A DNA stretch of 42,629 bases from Treponema sp. (GTDB lineage: Bacteria; Spirochaetota; Spirochaetia; Treponematales; Treponemataceae). The stretch lies in NCBI GenBank assembly GCA_016296655.1, contig JAEDIW010000021.1, forward strand, positions 1 through 42,629. Reading direction: 5' to 3'. The notes beneath the pieces are model-generated. The model saw nothing but the letters and a program-made list of their open reading frames with translations. It made no database searches and had not been told where the DNA came from. How positions within the stretch are numbered: the stretch's first letter is position 1; each line of letters starts with the position of its first letter. This document shows, piece by piece, positions 1 through 9,575 of this stretch. The position numbers were made by a program, and so were the translations under genes.

Positions 1-24
1 AGGTAGCTGCCGGGCTTTTTTTTA
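1..24 (+). terminator. 3' half of a terminator cut by the window edge
   Basis: The window opens with AGGTAGCTGCCGGGC followed by eight T residues, which looks like the descending arm and U-tract of an intrinsic terminator for a gene to the left. The ascending arm lies outside the window, so the hairpin cannot be verified. Confidence 0.35.
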
Positions 25-197
25 TTTTAAACTTCTCTCCTTAAATGTTTCTTCCATCTGTTTTTATCGTTTCTGTGTAGGTCTGATAATCCATGCTGTG
101 ATTTTGCCCATCCGTGGATTGTCATGAGAGGTTTACCCTCTGGTCATCTTTTGTAAGCTCTCCAGACAGCTTTTCATGCGACTGTAGAATTGCTCGC
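25..197. other. Intergenic stretch without a recognisable gene
   Basis: I see no credible ORF here. A small hairpin AGAGG-TTTAC-CCTCT lies at 127-141, flanked by CATG and GGTCATC. It could be the remains of a dispersed repeat but carries no poly-T, so it is not a convincing terminator. Confidence 0.4.
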
Positions 198-226
198 TTG
201 CTAAAAATCGTTTTGGGATATATATT
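198..226 (+). promoter_or_regulatory. Predicted sigma70-type promoter of the dehydratase-activator gene
   Basis: TTGCTA (198-203), a 17-bp spacer and TATATT (221-226) predict a start near 233. A second -10-like hexamer, TATAGT, lies at 234-239. The leader would be about 34 nt and contains AGGA at 257-260, six bases before the ATG at 267. Confidence 0.45.
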
Positions 227-266
227 TAAGTGATATAGTAAACTGAAAAAATAAATAGGAAAGTTC

Positions 267-3200
267 ATGGATTTTAATAGTAAACAATCAGGGGTTATTG
301 CATCTGCTTTTTCTCCATTGGTTCAACCATTAAGGCTTGGAATTGATGTCGGTTCAACCACTGTAAAGGTTGTTGTTTTAAGTGATGATGACAAAATTTT
401 GTATAGCGCTTATGAGAGACATCGAGCGGATATTCGTAATACGATAATTTCAGTTGTTTCAACGGCTTTGGACACAATTACTCCGTTGGTTAAACTTGGT
501 GAAAATCAGACGATAAGTGCAAAAGTTACAGGTTCTGGTGGACTTTCTGTTTCTCAATGGCTGAGTATTCCATTTATTCAAGAGGTTATTGCTGCGACAA
601 CGGCTGTTCGCAAACTTATTCCACAGACTGATGTTGTAATTGAATTGGGTGGAGAAGACGCTAAAATCACTTATTTTGATAATGGTGTTGAACAGCGTAT
701 GAACGGTACCTGTGCTGGTGGAACAGGTGCTTTTATTGACCAGATGGCTGCTCTTTTGGAAACTGATGCTGACGGTCTTAATGAGCTTGCACGGGGGGCT
801 TCTACAATTTATCCGATTGCCGCTCGTTGTGGTGTTTTTGCTAAAACTGATGTTCAGCCTCTTATTAATGAAGGTGCGCGCCGTGAAGATATTGCTGCGT
901 CTATTTATCAGGCGGTAGTAAATCAGACTATTTCTGGTCTTGCCTGTGGCAAACCTATTCGTGGTAATGTTGCTTTCCTTGGAGGTCCATTGCATTTTAT
1001 GGATCAGTTGAGGGAGCGTTTTATAGTTACTTTAAAGCTGACAGGCGATGCAATAATTGTGCCTGACAATTCTCAGCTTTTTGTTGCTGCAGGTTCTGCC
1101 TATGCAGCTGAACGTATGCCGTCTGTTGTTTCTGGTGAAAAACCAAAAGAGTTTCCGACAATCAGGCAGTTTAGGGATAGTTTGAAAAATCTTGTTGGTG
1201 CTGAGTTGAGTGAAGTTCAGCGTCTTGATCCGCTTTTTAACAGTCAGGAAGAACTTGATAAGTTTTCTGAACGTCATTCTAAGGAAAAGGCTGTCCGCGG
1301 TGACTTGCAGAGTGCAAAGGGGCCTGTTTTTTTGGGATTGGATGCAGGCTCTACAACTACAAAGGCTGTTTTAATTAATGAAAAAGGTGAAATCCTTTGG
1401 GATTTTTACGATGTAAATGCAGGCAATCCTGTTGATTTGGCTGTTCGTGTGCTTAAAGATTTGTACAAGCGTTTGCCGAAAGATGTTTATATTGCTCGTG
1501 CTGTTTCTACAGGTTATGGAGAGGCGCTTTTTCAGGCTGCACTTAATGTTGATGCAGGAGAAGTTGAAACCATAACACATTACCGTGCTGCAGATTTTTT
1601 TGTGCCTGGTGTTGAGTTTTTGCTTGATATTGGCGGACAGGATATGAAGTGCCTTCGTATGAAAGATGGTGCAATTGTGTCCATTCAATTGAATGAAGCC
1701 TGCTCTGCCGGCTGTGGAAGCTTTCTTGATAATTTTGCACATACTATGGGTATGGATATTGAACAGTTCAGTAAGCTTGCCCTTCTTGCCGAGCATCCTG
1801 TTGATTTGGGAAGCCGTTGTACTGTATTTATGAACAGTCGTGTAAAGCAGGCTCAAAAGGAAGGGGCTTCTGTTGCAGACATTTCTGCAGGACTTTCCTA
1901 CTCTGTAATAAAAAATGCGCTTTTTAAGGTAATAAAATTACGTCGCGCCAGCGATATTGGTACGAAGGTTGTTGTTCAAGGCGGAACATTCAAGAATATG
2001 GCTGTCCTTCGGGCATTTGAAAAGATTGCAAATGTTGAAGTTTTCAGACCTGATGTTGCAGGTTTGATGGGTGCTTATGGTTCTGCACTTATAGCACTGG
2101 ATCAGTGGAAAGACCTTATTGCTCCTAAACCTGGTGAAAGTCCTGATACTGTACATGAAATTCATTCTGGCATTGCAACGTTGGAACAGTTGGATTCTTT
2201 CAGAGTTGATCTTGAATTGCGGCGTTGTGGAAAATGTCAGAATAATTGTCTTTTAACTATAAACACTTTTTCAACTGACAGCAATGGAAACTCTGACGGG
2301 GATGAGCGCACTGTCCGAAGATTTGTTACAGGTAATCGTTGTGAACGTGGTGCAGAACTTGGAGGCGCTGTTGTTGATGCAACGAATAGAAAGAATGATT
2401 CCGATGGTCAGAATGAAGCAAAACAACTTCCGAATCTGTTTGACTGGAAATATAAAAGACTTTTCAATACTTATGTACCTCTTTCGCCTGATAAGGCTCC
2501 TATGGGGGAGGTCGGCATTCCTCGTGTTCTTAATATGTATGAGAATTATCCACTGTGGTTTACTTTCTTTACTGAACTTGGTTTCCGTGTTCGTCTTTCT
2601 CCAAGGTCTTCAAGAGCTGTTTATGAAAAAGGTCTTGAGTCAATTCCTTCAGAATCTGTATGCTACCCTGGAAAAATCTCACATGGGCATGTTGAGTCAC
2701 TTTTAAAGCAGGGAATAAAATTTATTTTCTATCCTTGTGCACCTTACGAGCGTCAAGAAGATTCCGGAGCTGGAAATCATTATAATTGTCCAATTGTAAC
2801 CAGTTATCCTGAAGTTTTACGCAATAATATTGATGCTTTGCGTCAGGATTCTACTGTTCTGTTTATGAATCCGTTCCTGCCGATCTATGACAGGGAACGT
2901 CTTGCCGAACGCCTTTATGAAGAATTGCACGTGCATTTTTCAAATTTTACAAAGGCTCAGATAAAGAAAGCTGTAGAAGTTGCATGGGAAGAACAGGAAA
3001 AATTTCGTAATGATGTTCAACTTCAGGGAGAAAACGCAGTAGAACAGCTTATTCGTTCTGGCGGTGCGGGAATTGTACTTTCAGGACGCCCATATCATCT
3101 TGATCCTGAAATCAACCATGGAATTCCTGAAATGATTCATAGTTTAGGGCTTGCTGTATTTACAGAAGACAGTATTGCTCATCTTGGTTCAATTGAGCGG

Positions 3201-4892
3201 CCTCTTCGCATTGTTGACCAGTGGACTTACCATAACCGTTTGTATCGTGCGGCTACTTTTGTTTCAAGAATGCCTAACATGGAACTGGTTCAGTTGACAA
3301 GTTTTGGATGTGGACTTGATGCTGTAACTGCAGATCAGGTTGATGAAATCATGCGTTCAAAAGGCCGCATGTATACACTTATAAAAATTGATGAAGGTTC
3401 AAATCTTGGCGCTGTGCGTATACGAATCCGTAGTTTGATTGCAGCTGTACGTGAGCGTGAAAGAAATAATTCTCATCCAGTTATAAGAACTTCTGCTTAC
3501 AAGCGTAAAGTTTTTACAAAAGAGATGAAATATACGCATACAATTTTGTGTCCACAGCTTTCGCCGATTCATATGAGACTGATTCAAAAGGCATTCCAAT
3601 ATAGTGGATATAATTTTGTACTTATGGATGCAGTTGATCCAAAGGCTGTGGAAGCTGGGTTGAAATATGTAAATAATGATGCCTGCTATCCTTCGATTCT
3701 TGTTGCAGGACAAATGATTGCAGCCTTGGAATCTGGAAAATATGATTTGGAGCATACAAGTCTGATTATTTCGCAGACAGGTGGAGGCTGCCGTGCTACC
3801 AATTATATTGGTTTTATTCGTAGAGCCTTGAATGATGCCGGCTGGTCAAATGTTCCTGTACTGTCGCTTAGCGCGCAGGGATTTGAAAAAAATCCGGGTT
3901 TCAAAATTACACTGAAGCTTTTGCATCAGTCTATGATGGCTGTAATGATTGGTGATGTTTTGATGCGTGTATTGTATAGAACCCGGCCTTACGAAGCTGT
4001 TGCAGGCTCTGCCAATAAGCTTTACGAGAAATGGAATACTATTGCAGAAAGAACCTTAAAGCATTGTTCAATAATCAAATACCATAGGCTTCTGAAACAT
4101 ATTATCCGCGATTTTGACAGGCTTGAACTTGTTCCTGTAAAGAAGCCTAGGGTTGGTGTAGTCGGTGAAATCCTTGTAAAATTTCATCCTACAGCAAATA
4201 ATAAACTGGTTGAAACAATCGAGGCTGAAGGAGCTGAATGTGTAATGCCAGATTTGGCAGACTTCTTGTTCTATTCATTCAGTAACGGAATTTTCCGTCA
4301 TGAAAAACTTGCATTCCCAAAGAAAACAGAAACTCTTGCAAAATTTTTTGTATGGTTCCTGGAACTTTATCGCAAGGATATGAAACGCTATCTGCGAAAG
4401 AGCCATCGTTTTGATCCGCCATGTTCAATTTACGAATTAATGAAGGGTGTTGATGATATTGTCCAGCTTGGAAATATTACAGGGGAAGGCTGGTTCCTTA
4501 CTGCTGAAATGGTTGAACTTATTCATGCTGGTGTTCCAAGTATAGCCTGTGTTCAGCCGTTTGCCTGTCTGCCAAATCATGTAACAGGTAAAGGTATGAT
4601 AAAAGAACTTAAGAGAAGATTCCCAGGTTCAAATATCAGTGCAATTGATTACGATCCAGGTTCCAGCGAAGTTAATCAGTTAAACCGTTTGAAACTTATG
4701 CTTTCAAATGCTCCTGTTGGTAAACATCCTGATGAAAATGAAGACGGTATGGTAGCTACAAAGAATGGACTTGTAAAACCAAGAATTTGTTATGCTGAAG
4801 GCGGTGTAGGTTTTATTGATACGGATCCTGTTGATACAACAATGATTCCTATGACAGCAGAGATTAATAACCCTGTTGTTGTAAAAAAATAG
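267..4892 (+). CDS. Giant CoA-substrate-specific enzyme activase (2-hydroxyacyl-CoA dehydratase activator family, two ASKHA domains)
   Basis: This 1541-residue protein has two BadF/BadG/BcrA/BcrD-type ATPase domains. The first begins with GIDVGSTTVK (about residues 25-34) and the second with GLDAGSTTTK (about 357-366). Each has the signature of ATPases that hold a [4Fe-4S] cluster and pump low-potential electrons into 2-hydroxyacyl-CoA dehydratases or benzoyl-CoA reductases: GGEDAK with Cys149 and Cys188, and GGQDMK with Cys479, Cys483 and Cys518. A further cluster, CGKCQNNC (654-661) with Cys692, precedes a long C-terminal part resembling the DUF2229/HgdB-like portion of these fused proteins. 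No separate dehydratase subunit lies nearby. The start is set by AGGA six bases upstream. The family is secure; the substrate is unknown. Large fusions of this type are widespread in anaerobes and their physiological role is poorly defined. Confidence 0.85.
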   Translation: MDFNSKQSGVIASAFSPLVQPLRLGIDVGSTTVKVVVLSDDDKILYSAYERHRADIRNTIISVVSTALDTITPLVKLGENQTISAKVTGSGGLSVSQWLSIPFIQEVIAATTAVRKLIPQTDVVIELGGEDAKITYFDNGVEQRMNGTCAGGTGAFIDQMAALLETDADGLNELARGASTIYPIAARCGVFAKTDVQPLINEGARREDIAASIYQAVVNQTISGLACGKPIRGNVAFLGGPLHFMDQLRERFIVTLKLTGDAIIVPDNSQLFVAAGSAYAAERMPSVVSGEKPKEFPTIRQFRDSLKNLVGAELSEVQRLDPLFNSQEELDKFSERHSKEKAVRGDLQSAKGPVFLGLDAGSTTTKAVLINEKGEILWDFYDVNAGNPVDLAVRVLKDLYKRLPKDVYIARAVSTGYGEALFQAALNVDAGEVETITHYRAADFFVPGVEFLLDIGGQDMKCLRMKDGAIVSIQLNEACSAGCGSFLDNFAHTMGMDIEQFSKLALLAEHPVDLGSRCTVFMNSRVKQAQKEGASVADISAGLSYSVIKNALFKVIKLRRASDIGTKVVVQGGTFKNMAVLRAFEKIANVEVFRPDVAGLMGAYGSALIALDQWKDLIAPKPGESPDTVHEIHSGIATLEQLDSFRVDLELRRCGKCQNNCLLTINTFSTDSNGNSDGDERTVRRFVTGNRCERGAELGGAVVDATNRKNDSDGQNEAKQLPNLFDWKYKRLFNTYVPLSPDKAPMGEVGIPRVLNMYENYPLWFTFFTELGFRVRLSPRSSRAVYEKGLESIPSESVCYPGKISHGHVESLLKQGIKFIFYPCAPYERQEDSGAGNHYNCPIVTSYPEVLRNNIDALRQDSTVLFMNPFLPIYDRERLAERLYEELHVHFSNFTKAQIKKAVEVAWEEQEKFRNDVQLQGENAVEQLIRSGGAGIVLSGRPYHLDPEINHGIPEMIHSLGLAVFTEDSIAHLGSIERPLRIVDQWTYHNRLYRAATFVSRMPNMELVQLTSFGCGLDAVTADQVDEIMRSKGRMYTLIKIDEGSNLGAVRIRIRSLIAAVRERERNNSHPVIRTSAYKRKVFTKEMKYTHTILCPQLSPIHMRLIQKAFQYSGYNFVLMDAVDPKAVEAGLKYVNNDACYPSILVAGQMIAALESGKYDLEHTSLIISQTGGGCRATNYIGFIRRALNDAGWSNVPVLSLSAQGFEKNPGFKITLKLLHQSMMAVMIGDVLMRVLYRTRPYEAVAGSANKLYEKWNTIAERTLKHCSIIKYHRLLKHIIRDFDRLELVPVKKPRVGVVGEILVKFHPTANNKLVETIEAEGAECVMPDLADFLFYSFSNGIFRHEKLAFPKKTETLAKFFVWFLELYRKDMKRYLRKSHRFDPPCSIYELMKGVDDIVQLGNITGEGWFLTAEMVELIHAGVPSIACVQPFACLPNHVTGKGMIKELKRRFPGSNISAIDYDPGSSEVNQLNRLKLMLSNAPVGKHPDENEDGMVATKNGLVKPRICYAEGGVGFIDTDPVDTTMIPMTAEINNPVVVKK

Positions 4893-4931
4893 TTCCTGCA
4901 GAAAAGTTATGGGGCTGGAAAAAACTATTGT

Positions 4932-5050
4932 CATGCTGAATTTAGTTCAGTTTCTGTGCTATATATAGTGAATGAATGGGCTGTCTAATAAGATGCCATG
5001 CTGAATTTATTTCGGCATTTACACCATGAACTTTACTTTTGGGACAGCCC
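4932..5050. repeat. Two REP-like palindromes inside a larger inverted repeat
   Basis: Copy 1 at 4936-4950 is CTGAA-TTTAG-TTCAG. Copy 2 at 4998-5018 is ATGCTGAA-TTTAT-TTCGGCAT, an 8-bp stem with one G-T pair. Both begin with the same CATGCTGAATTTA phrase. An outer inverted repeat, GGGCTGTC (4978-4985) with GACAGCCC (5043-5050), encloses copy 2. The stretch separates the activator gene from the next reading frame. Confidence 0.55.
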
Positions 5051-5080
5051 CATATCTGAAAAATACAGTTGGGAGGGAAA

Positions 5081-6469
5081 ATGAAAAGAGTTTTTAGTAT
5101 TTTTGCACTGTTTTTGCTGTCTTCTGTATTTGTCTTTGGAGATTATAATCGTTTTGGTATTCCTGATTCTGCTGAAATCAGGCGGGCTGCTGGAAGTTCA
5201 TGGTTTGCAGAACCTTTGGAAATGCTTCGTTCAAAAAAATCTGAAATTCATGCAAATTCAATAGGGCAGAATTTTCAGATAAGAATGGAAGAAAGCGAAG
5301 ATTTTTTTTCAGTTATTATTGCGCCTGAAATAACGGTTCCTGTTGATGTTTATACAGATTCAGGGATTACAACGATAACCAGCAGGCAATATCCTGCAGA
5401 TATAAGCGGAAGCTGGGTTCTTGTCAGAAACAAAATTGATGGCAAGCCTATACGGCTAAGGTATTATTTTTCACCAGACAGTGACGTTTTTGTGCAGGTT
5501 TCGCCGCAAGAACGTTACACTCTTACCGATATGATGATTTTTAACAGTTATGCCGCTCAAGGTCTTCAGGTGGGAATTCCATTTGAAAGTTTTTATACAG
5601 CTTCTATAGAGCAGCTTTTTCAGTGGACGGAATCAGTTCTTCCATGGAAATATGTAATGCATGATACAGGATTATATCATTCAAGTTTGCAGATGATAGA
5701 AAGCATAAGGGAAATTTTACCGCTGATTGTTCCAACTGAAGATGCTGTTTACGATGAAGCGGGCCGTCCTGTTTATCTTTCAACTGGAAAAAGCAGAAAA
5801 ATTGAACCTGAAACAGCTGGAAAATTGACACTTTCTGAAGCTGGATTTGTAAAATGGGTTGTAGACGGTTTGATTTTTCCATTGACAGGCAGTTATACGT
5901 TCCGTGATCCACTTCTTGTTCCCACAGTTGAATATAAATCAATAGGCTTCCAGGGAATTATTGACAGCATTTATGATTTGTCTTTTGCATTGAATTGGAC
6001 AAGAAATCTTGCGGCAGCTTCCCTTTCTGTTTATGCAAATAAAAATTATTTATATGATGCTTCTGGTGTTGATGTTAAAGCTGAGCCTTTTTGTGCAGAA
6101 CTTGTGAATGGAAAAATTGAAAATACTTCCTGCTACATAAAGAACACCGGATATAAAATCAACAGGCTTCAGGCAATCCTTTATGTTCTTGCTGCAGAAA
6201 ATCCTGCATTCTGTTATCTTGCTGCTATCCGCAGTAAATCGGACACAAGTCCTGAAGTCAGGCCATTTAATCACTGTGCTGTGATTTTTCCGTATTTTGA
6301 TTCAACAGGAAGATTCTGCTGCGTAGTTTTTCAAAATGGCAGGGAACTTTCGCTTTCAAAATTTATTCAGCTTTATAAAGATGATTTTGTTCATTTGACA
6401 CGAGTTCAGACTGAGGATCGATTCTTCCCGCAAAAACCCGAACTTATGTCTGTTTCTTCTATAAAATGA
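5081..6469 (+). CDS. Exported protein of unknown function
   Basis: The 462-residue product begins MKRVFSIFALFLLSSVFVFG, a clear signal peptide with probable cleavage after the hydrophobic core, so it is periplasmic or envelope-associated. I recognise no enzyme motif. The body alternates short hydrophobic and charged stretches typical of a beta-rich protein, and the last third contains a Cys-bearing segment and a short basic C-terminus. A frame-compatible TTG lies at 5069, but the ATG at 5081 directly follows a GGGAGGG ribosome-binding site and begins the signal peptide, so I use it. The gene lies 72 bp upstream of the large TPR protein on the same strand and may be co-expressed with it. A role in the envelope cluster that follows is inferred from position only. 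Confidence 0.7.
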   Translation: MKRVFSIFALFLLSSVFVFGDYNRFGIPDSAEIRRAAGSSWFAEPLEMLRSKKSEIHANSIGQNFQIRMEESEDFFSVIIAPEITVPVDVYTDSGITTITSRQYPADISGSWVLVRNKIDGKPIRLRYYFSPDSDVFVQVSPQERYTLTDMMIFNSYAAQGLQVGIPFESFYTASIEQLFQWTESVLPWKYVMHDTGLYHSSLQMIESIREILPLIVPTEDAVYDEAGRPVYLSTGKSRKIEPETAGKLTLSEAGFVKWVVDGLIFPLTGSYTFRDPLLVPTVEYKSIGFQGIIDSIYDLSFALNWTRNLAAASLSVYANKNYLYDASGVDVKAEPFCAELVNGKIENTSCYIKNTGYKINRLQAILYVLAAENPAFCYLAAIRSKSDTSPEVRPFNHCAVIFPYFDSTGRFCCVVFQNGRELSLSKFIQLYKDDFVHLTRVQTEDRFFPQKPELMSVSSIK

Positions 6470-6541
6470 TTTTTTCTGATGTTCTTCTTTCCGTAACTTT
6501 TTGTATATTATGAACTTTTAATAATGCAACGGAGTTTTATT

Positions 6542-9481
6542 ATGAAAAATAATTTAAGAAAAAATTTATTTATTTTTGCTATTTTCGCATTATACGCCTT
6601 TTCAGGTTTTGCTGCAAAAACAGAAAATTCTTCCTATGCAGAAATTTTGTCTGCCTATCAAAGCGGATTTTATCCAGGCGTCATAAAATATGCAGAAAAA
6701 TTTCAGAAATCTTATCCTAATTCTGCAAATAAATGTCAGGTTCTTGTGCTTCAGGGGGAAAGTCATTTCAGGCTTTCACAGTTTGACGAGGCTTTGAAAG
6801 TGTTGCAAAAAGCGCAGCCACTTGCTTCTGCCAGCAACGAAATGGCTGTAAAAATCGATTATTGGCTTGGACGTACTTTTTTTGAACTGAAAGATTTTTC
6901 ATCTGCTCAAAAATATCTGTATCTTTCGGCTTCTCATTCGAAAAATGATGCAAAAGACAGTCAGGAATCTGAAACCATTTACAGTTATTCTGTTTATTTT
7001 GCCGGAAAAGCCTGTTATTTTGAAAAGGATTTTTTACGCTCTGCAATGCTACTTGAAAATGCTGCTGCAAATGGTAGAAATTACACAATGCAGGAATTTC
7101 AGGAGCTTCTTATAACCCTTCTATCTTCATGGGAAAAACTTGGAAATAATAAGAAAATTTCTGAATTTTATAGTAATTATGGCGATGGCAGTGCTGCATT
7201 TGAATCTTTTTCAGATTTTACGAAAAACAGAATCAGGCTCTATGCAGGTGATGCAGAATGCGCTTTAGAAAATTATGAAAAAGCTTATTCTTTGTATGAA
7301 AAGGTTTTATCAGAGGCAGATTCTTCGTTGAGTCTTGCATCATTGCAAAAAGCATATTTTTTGTCATCAAATTTTCCACAGCAGGTAAAAAAAGATCCTG
7401 GAGAAATTTTACTGGCAGTTGAAAATAAATTCAGTGAAAAGCCTGAAGTTCTTGATGAATTTTACCTCAGGCTTGGAATTGATTTTTTTAATGTAAAGGA
7501 TTATTCAAAAGCGCTTACATATCTTGGAGGCATTTCAAAGAATGCAGATATTTACATTCTTAATGTCAAGGCGCTTTACACCGCTCAGATTATGGTCTTG
7601 AACGGATTTGGCCCAGTTTCCGTCCGTGCAGAAGAAGCTGAAAAACTTCTGCTTTCAAGGTTTTCTTCAGTTAAAGAAAAAGATTTGAGAATTTCCTGGT
7701 ATAAACAACTGGCTAGATTTGAAGGCCTTCAGGAAAAATGGAGTGGATGCCTGGAATATCTTTCAAAAATCCCTGACAGCATGGATGCTTCCTGTAATTA
7801 CTGGCAGGCATTTTCGCTTTATAACTTAGAAAAATATCCGCAGGCATTGTCTTCTCTGGAAAAAATTGTTGAAAATGAGCCAGTCTGGAAAAATTCTACA
7901 GAAAGCAGGATTTTATATGCCCTTGTTCTGGCCAAAAATAATCGTATGCAGGATGCCTGCAATGTTTTTGCAGGTCTTGAAGAAAATAAGGCTCTGTCTG
8001 ATGAAATGCGCCTTAATTATGTCCGCATTTTGATTGAATCGTCAAAAAATGAGCAGGCTTTCGCTCTTGCTGAAAAAATTGATTCCACTCAGGCTGTTTA
8101 TTTTCAGGCACTCGCAAAATTCAATTTAAATGAATGGTCTGAAAGTGCACTCTTGTTTGAAAAATATTTGGCTGGAGAAAAATCTGACACAAAGCAGAAA
8201 ACTTTTGCATTGTTCTATCAAGGGTATGCTTTGTTCAGAAACCTTAATTTTTCGCAGTCCTGTGATGTTCTGCTTGATTTTGCCAGCCGCTATTCTAATC
8301 ATGAACTTGTCTGGAATGCATTGATTACAGCCGCTCATGCAGCTTCGCAAAATTCTGACTTTGAAAAAGCCCAGTTTGCTGCAGAATCTGCCCTTGGTCG
8401 TGCTTCAGATGAGGTAAAAAAACAGGAATCCGTAACTTTATGTGCTTCGATTTATTCTGACTCAAAAAACTATGCAAAAGCCGAAGCTTTGCTTTCACCA
8501 TATTTAAAACAAAGTGATGCATTTGCCTTGCAGTGCAGCTTTTCTCTGGCTCAGATTTATGCATTGCAAAACAAAATAAAAGAAGCAGATTCTGTTTACT
8601 CTTCCTTGAAAAACAAAAAATCAGACAGAAATATTTCAGAAGAAGCGGTCTATCGCCGTGGTGAACTTTTCTATTCTGTAAATGATTTTAAAACTGCTTC
8701 CACCCGCTTCAGCGAATATACCATGCAGTTCCCTTATGGGCGCTTTTATGATTCGGCTTTATTCTATGAAGCTGAATGTCAGTCTGAACTGCAGCAGACG
8801 GAAAAGGCTTTGCTGAAATATGAACTTTTGGTTCGCAATTTTCCAGCAAGTTCTTACCGCTATCCTGCATTGAAAAAACTTTGCATGTTGTACAGGCAGT
8901 CTCAAGATTATCCTGCAGCTTTGTCCTATGCCCGCAAAATTCTTGCTGAATATGGAACTCAGGCAATTGACGATAAAATCGATATTCAGGAAAAGGAACT
9001 TCAAAAACTTGCAGGCGGAGAAGATGTAAGAATCGTTGAAAAGCAGACTGAATATGAAAATGCAGGCGCTCTTACGACTTTTGAAGGCCGCAAAGCTGGT
9101 ACGGAACTTGCAGAACTTTTTGCGCAAGATGAAACAACAAAACAACAGGCAGTTTCTCTGGCCCAAAGGATTTTGCCTCTGCAGAAAAAAAATCTAGAAC
9201 AGGAACATGCATTTGCTGCAAAAAATGCTTTTTTTCTGGCATCATATAACCGTGGCATTTCAAAAAATATTGAAAGCGCCGAACTTTACCTTGAAGCTGC
9301 ACAATATTTCCGCATGGGTAGCAATGAAAATTTTGCGGCCGCTTCTTTGTACGGTGCTGTAGAAGCCTTTGATGCCTGCGGAAAATTTGCAAATGCAAAG
9401 GAAACTGCAGCTCTGTTAAACAGCCTTTATCCAAACAGTCCGCAGAATGAAGGTGCCAGACGGATAATTGACAGAAACTGA
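6542..9481 (+). CDS. Large exported TPR-repeat protein
   Basis: The 979-residue protein has an N-terminal signal peptide (MKNNLRKNLFIFAIFALYAF) followed by tetratricopeptide-type helical repeats along nearly its whole length. Typical repeat phrases are FSSAQKYLYLSAS, YEKAYSLYEKVL, YSKALTYLGG, YPQALSSLEKI, YAKAEALLSPYL and TEKALLKYELLVRNFPAS. This architecture is that of periplasmic scaffold proteins such as those working with Tol/Ton or Bam machinery. I place the start at 6542 because GGAG lies seven bases before it. An in-frame ATG at 6524 is on the wrong side of that ribosome-binding site. The protein is followed by an outer-membrane barrel and ExbB-ExbD-TonB genes on the same strand, so an accessory role in that energy-coupled envelope system is plausible but unproven. 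Confidence 0.8.
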   Translation: MKNNLRKNLFIFAIFALYAFSGFAAKTENSSYAEILSAYQSGFYPGVIKYAEKFQKSYPNSANKCQVLVLQGESHFRLSQFDEALKVLQKAQPLASASNEMAVKIDYWLGRTFFELKDFSSAQKYLYLSASHSKNDAKDSQESETIYSYSVYFAGKACYFEKDFLRSAMLLENAAANGRNYTMQEFQELLITLLSSWEKLGNNKKISEFYSNYGDGSAAFESFSDFTKNRIRLYAGDAECALENYEKAYSLYEKVLSEADSSLSLASLQKAYFLSSNFPQQVKKDPGEILLAVENKFSEKPEVLDEFYLRLGIDFFNVKDYSKALTYLGGISKNADIYILNVKALYTAQIMVLNGFGPVSVRAEEAEKLLLSRFSSVKEKDLRISWYKQLARFEGLQEKWSGCLEYLSKIPDSMDASCNYWQAFSLYNLEKYPQALSSLEKIVENEPVWKNSTESRILYALVLAKNNRMQDACNVFAGLEENKALSDEMRLNYVRILIESSKNEQAFALAEKIDSTQAVYFQALAKFNLNEWSESALLFEKYLAGEKSDTKQKTFALFYQGYALFRNLNFSQSCDVLLDFASRYSNHELVWNALITAAHAASQNSDFEKAQFAAESALGRASDEVKKQESVTLCASIYSDSKNYAKAEALLSPYLKQSDAFALQCSFSLAQIYALQNKIKEADSVYSSLKNKKSDRNISEEAVYRRGELFYSVNDFKTASTRFSEYTMQFPYGRFYDSALFYEAECQSELQQTEKALLKYELLVRNFPASSYRYPALKKLCMLYRQSQDYPAALSYARKILAEYGTQAIDDKIDIQEKELQKLAGGEDVRIVEKQTEYENAGALTTFEGRKAGTELAELFAQDETTKQQAVSLAQRILPLQKKNLEQEHAFAAKNAFFLASYNRGISKNIESAELYLEAAQYFRMGSNENFAAASLYGAVEAFDACGKFANAKETAALLNSLYPNSPQNEGARRIIDRN

Positions 9482-9575
9482 TAAGAGGCTTCCTTTATGG
9501 AACTGAATAAGGTAAGTGAGTTAAGGAAAAACTGAAATCTATACTTTTTCACAATTTGTTGGAGGAGAATATAAT

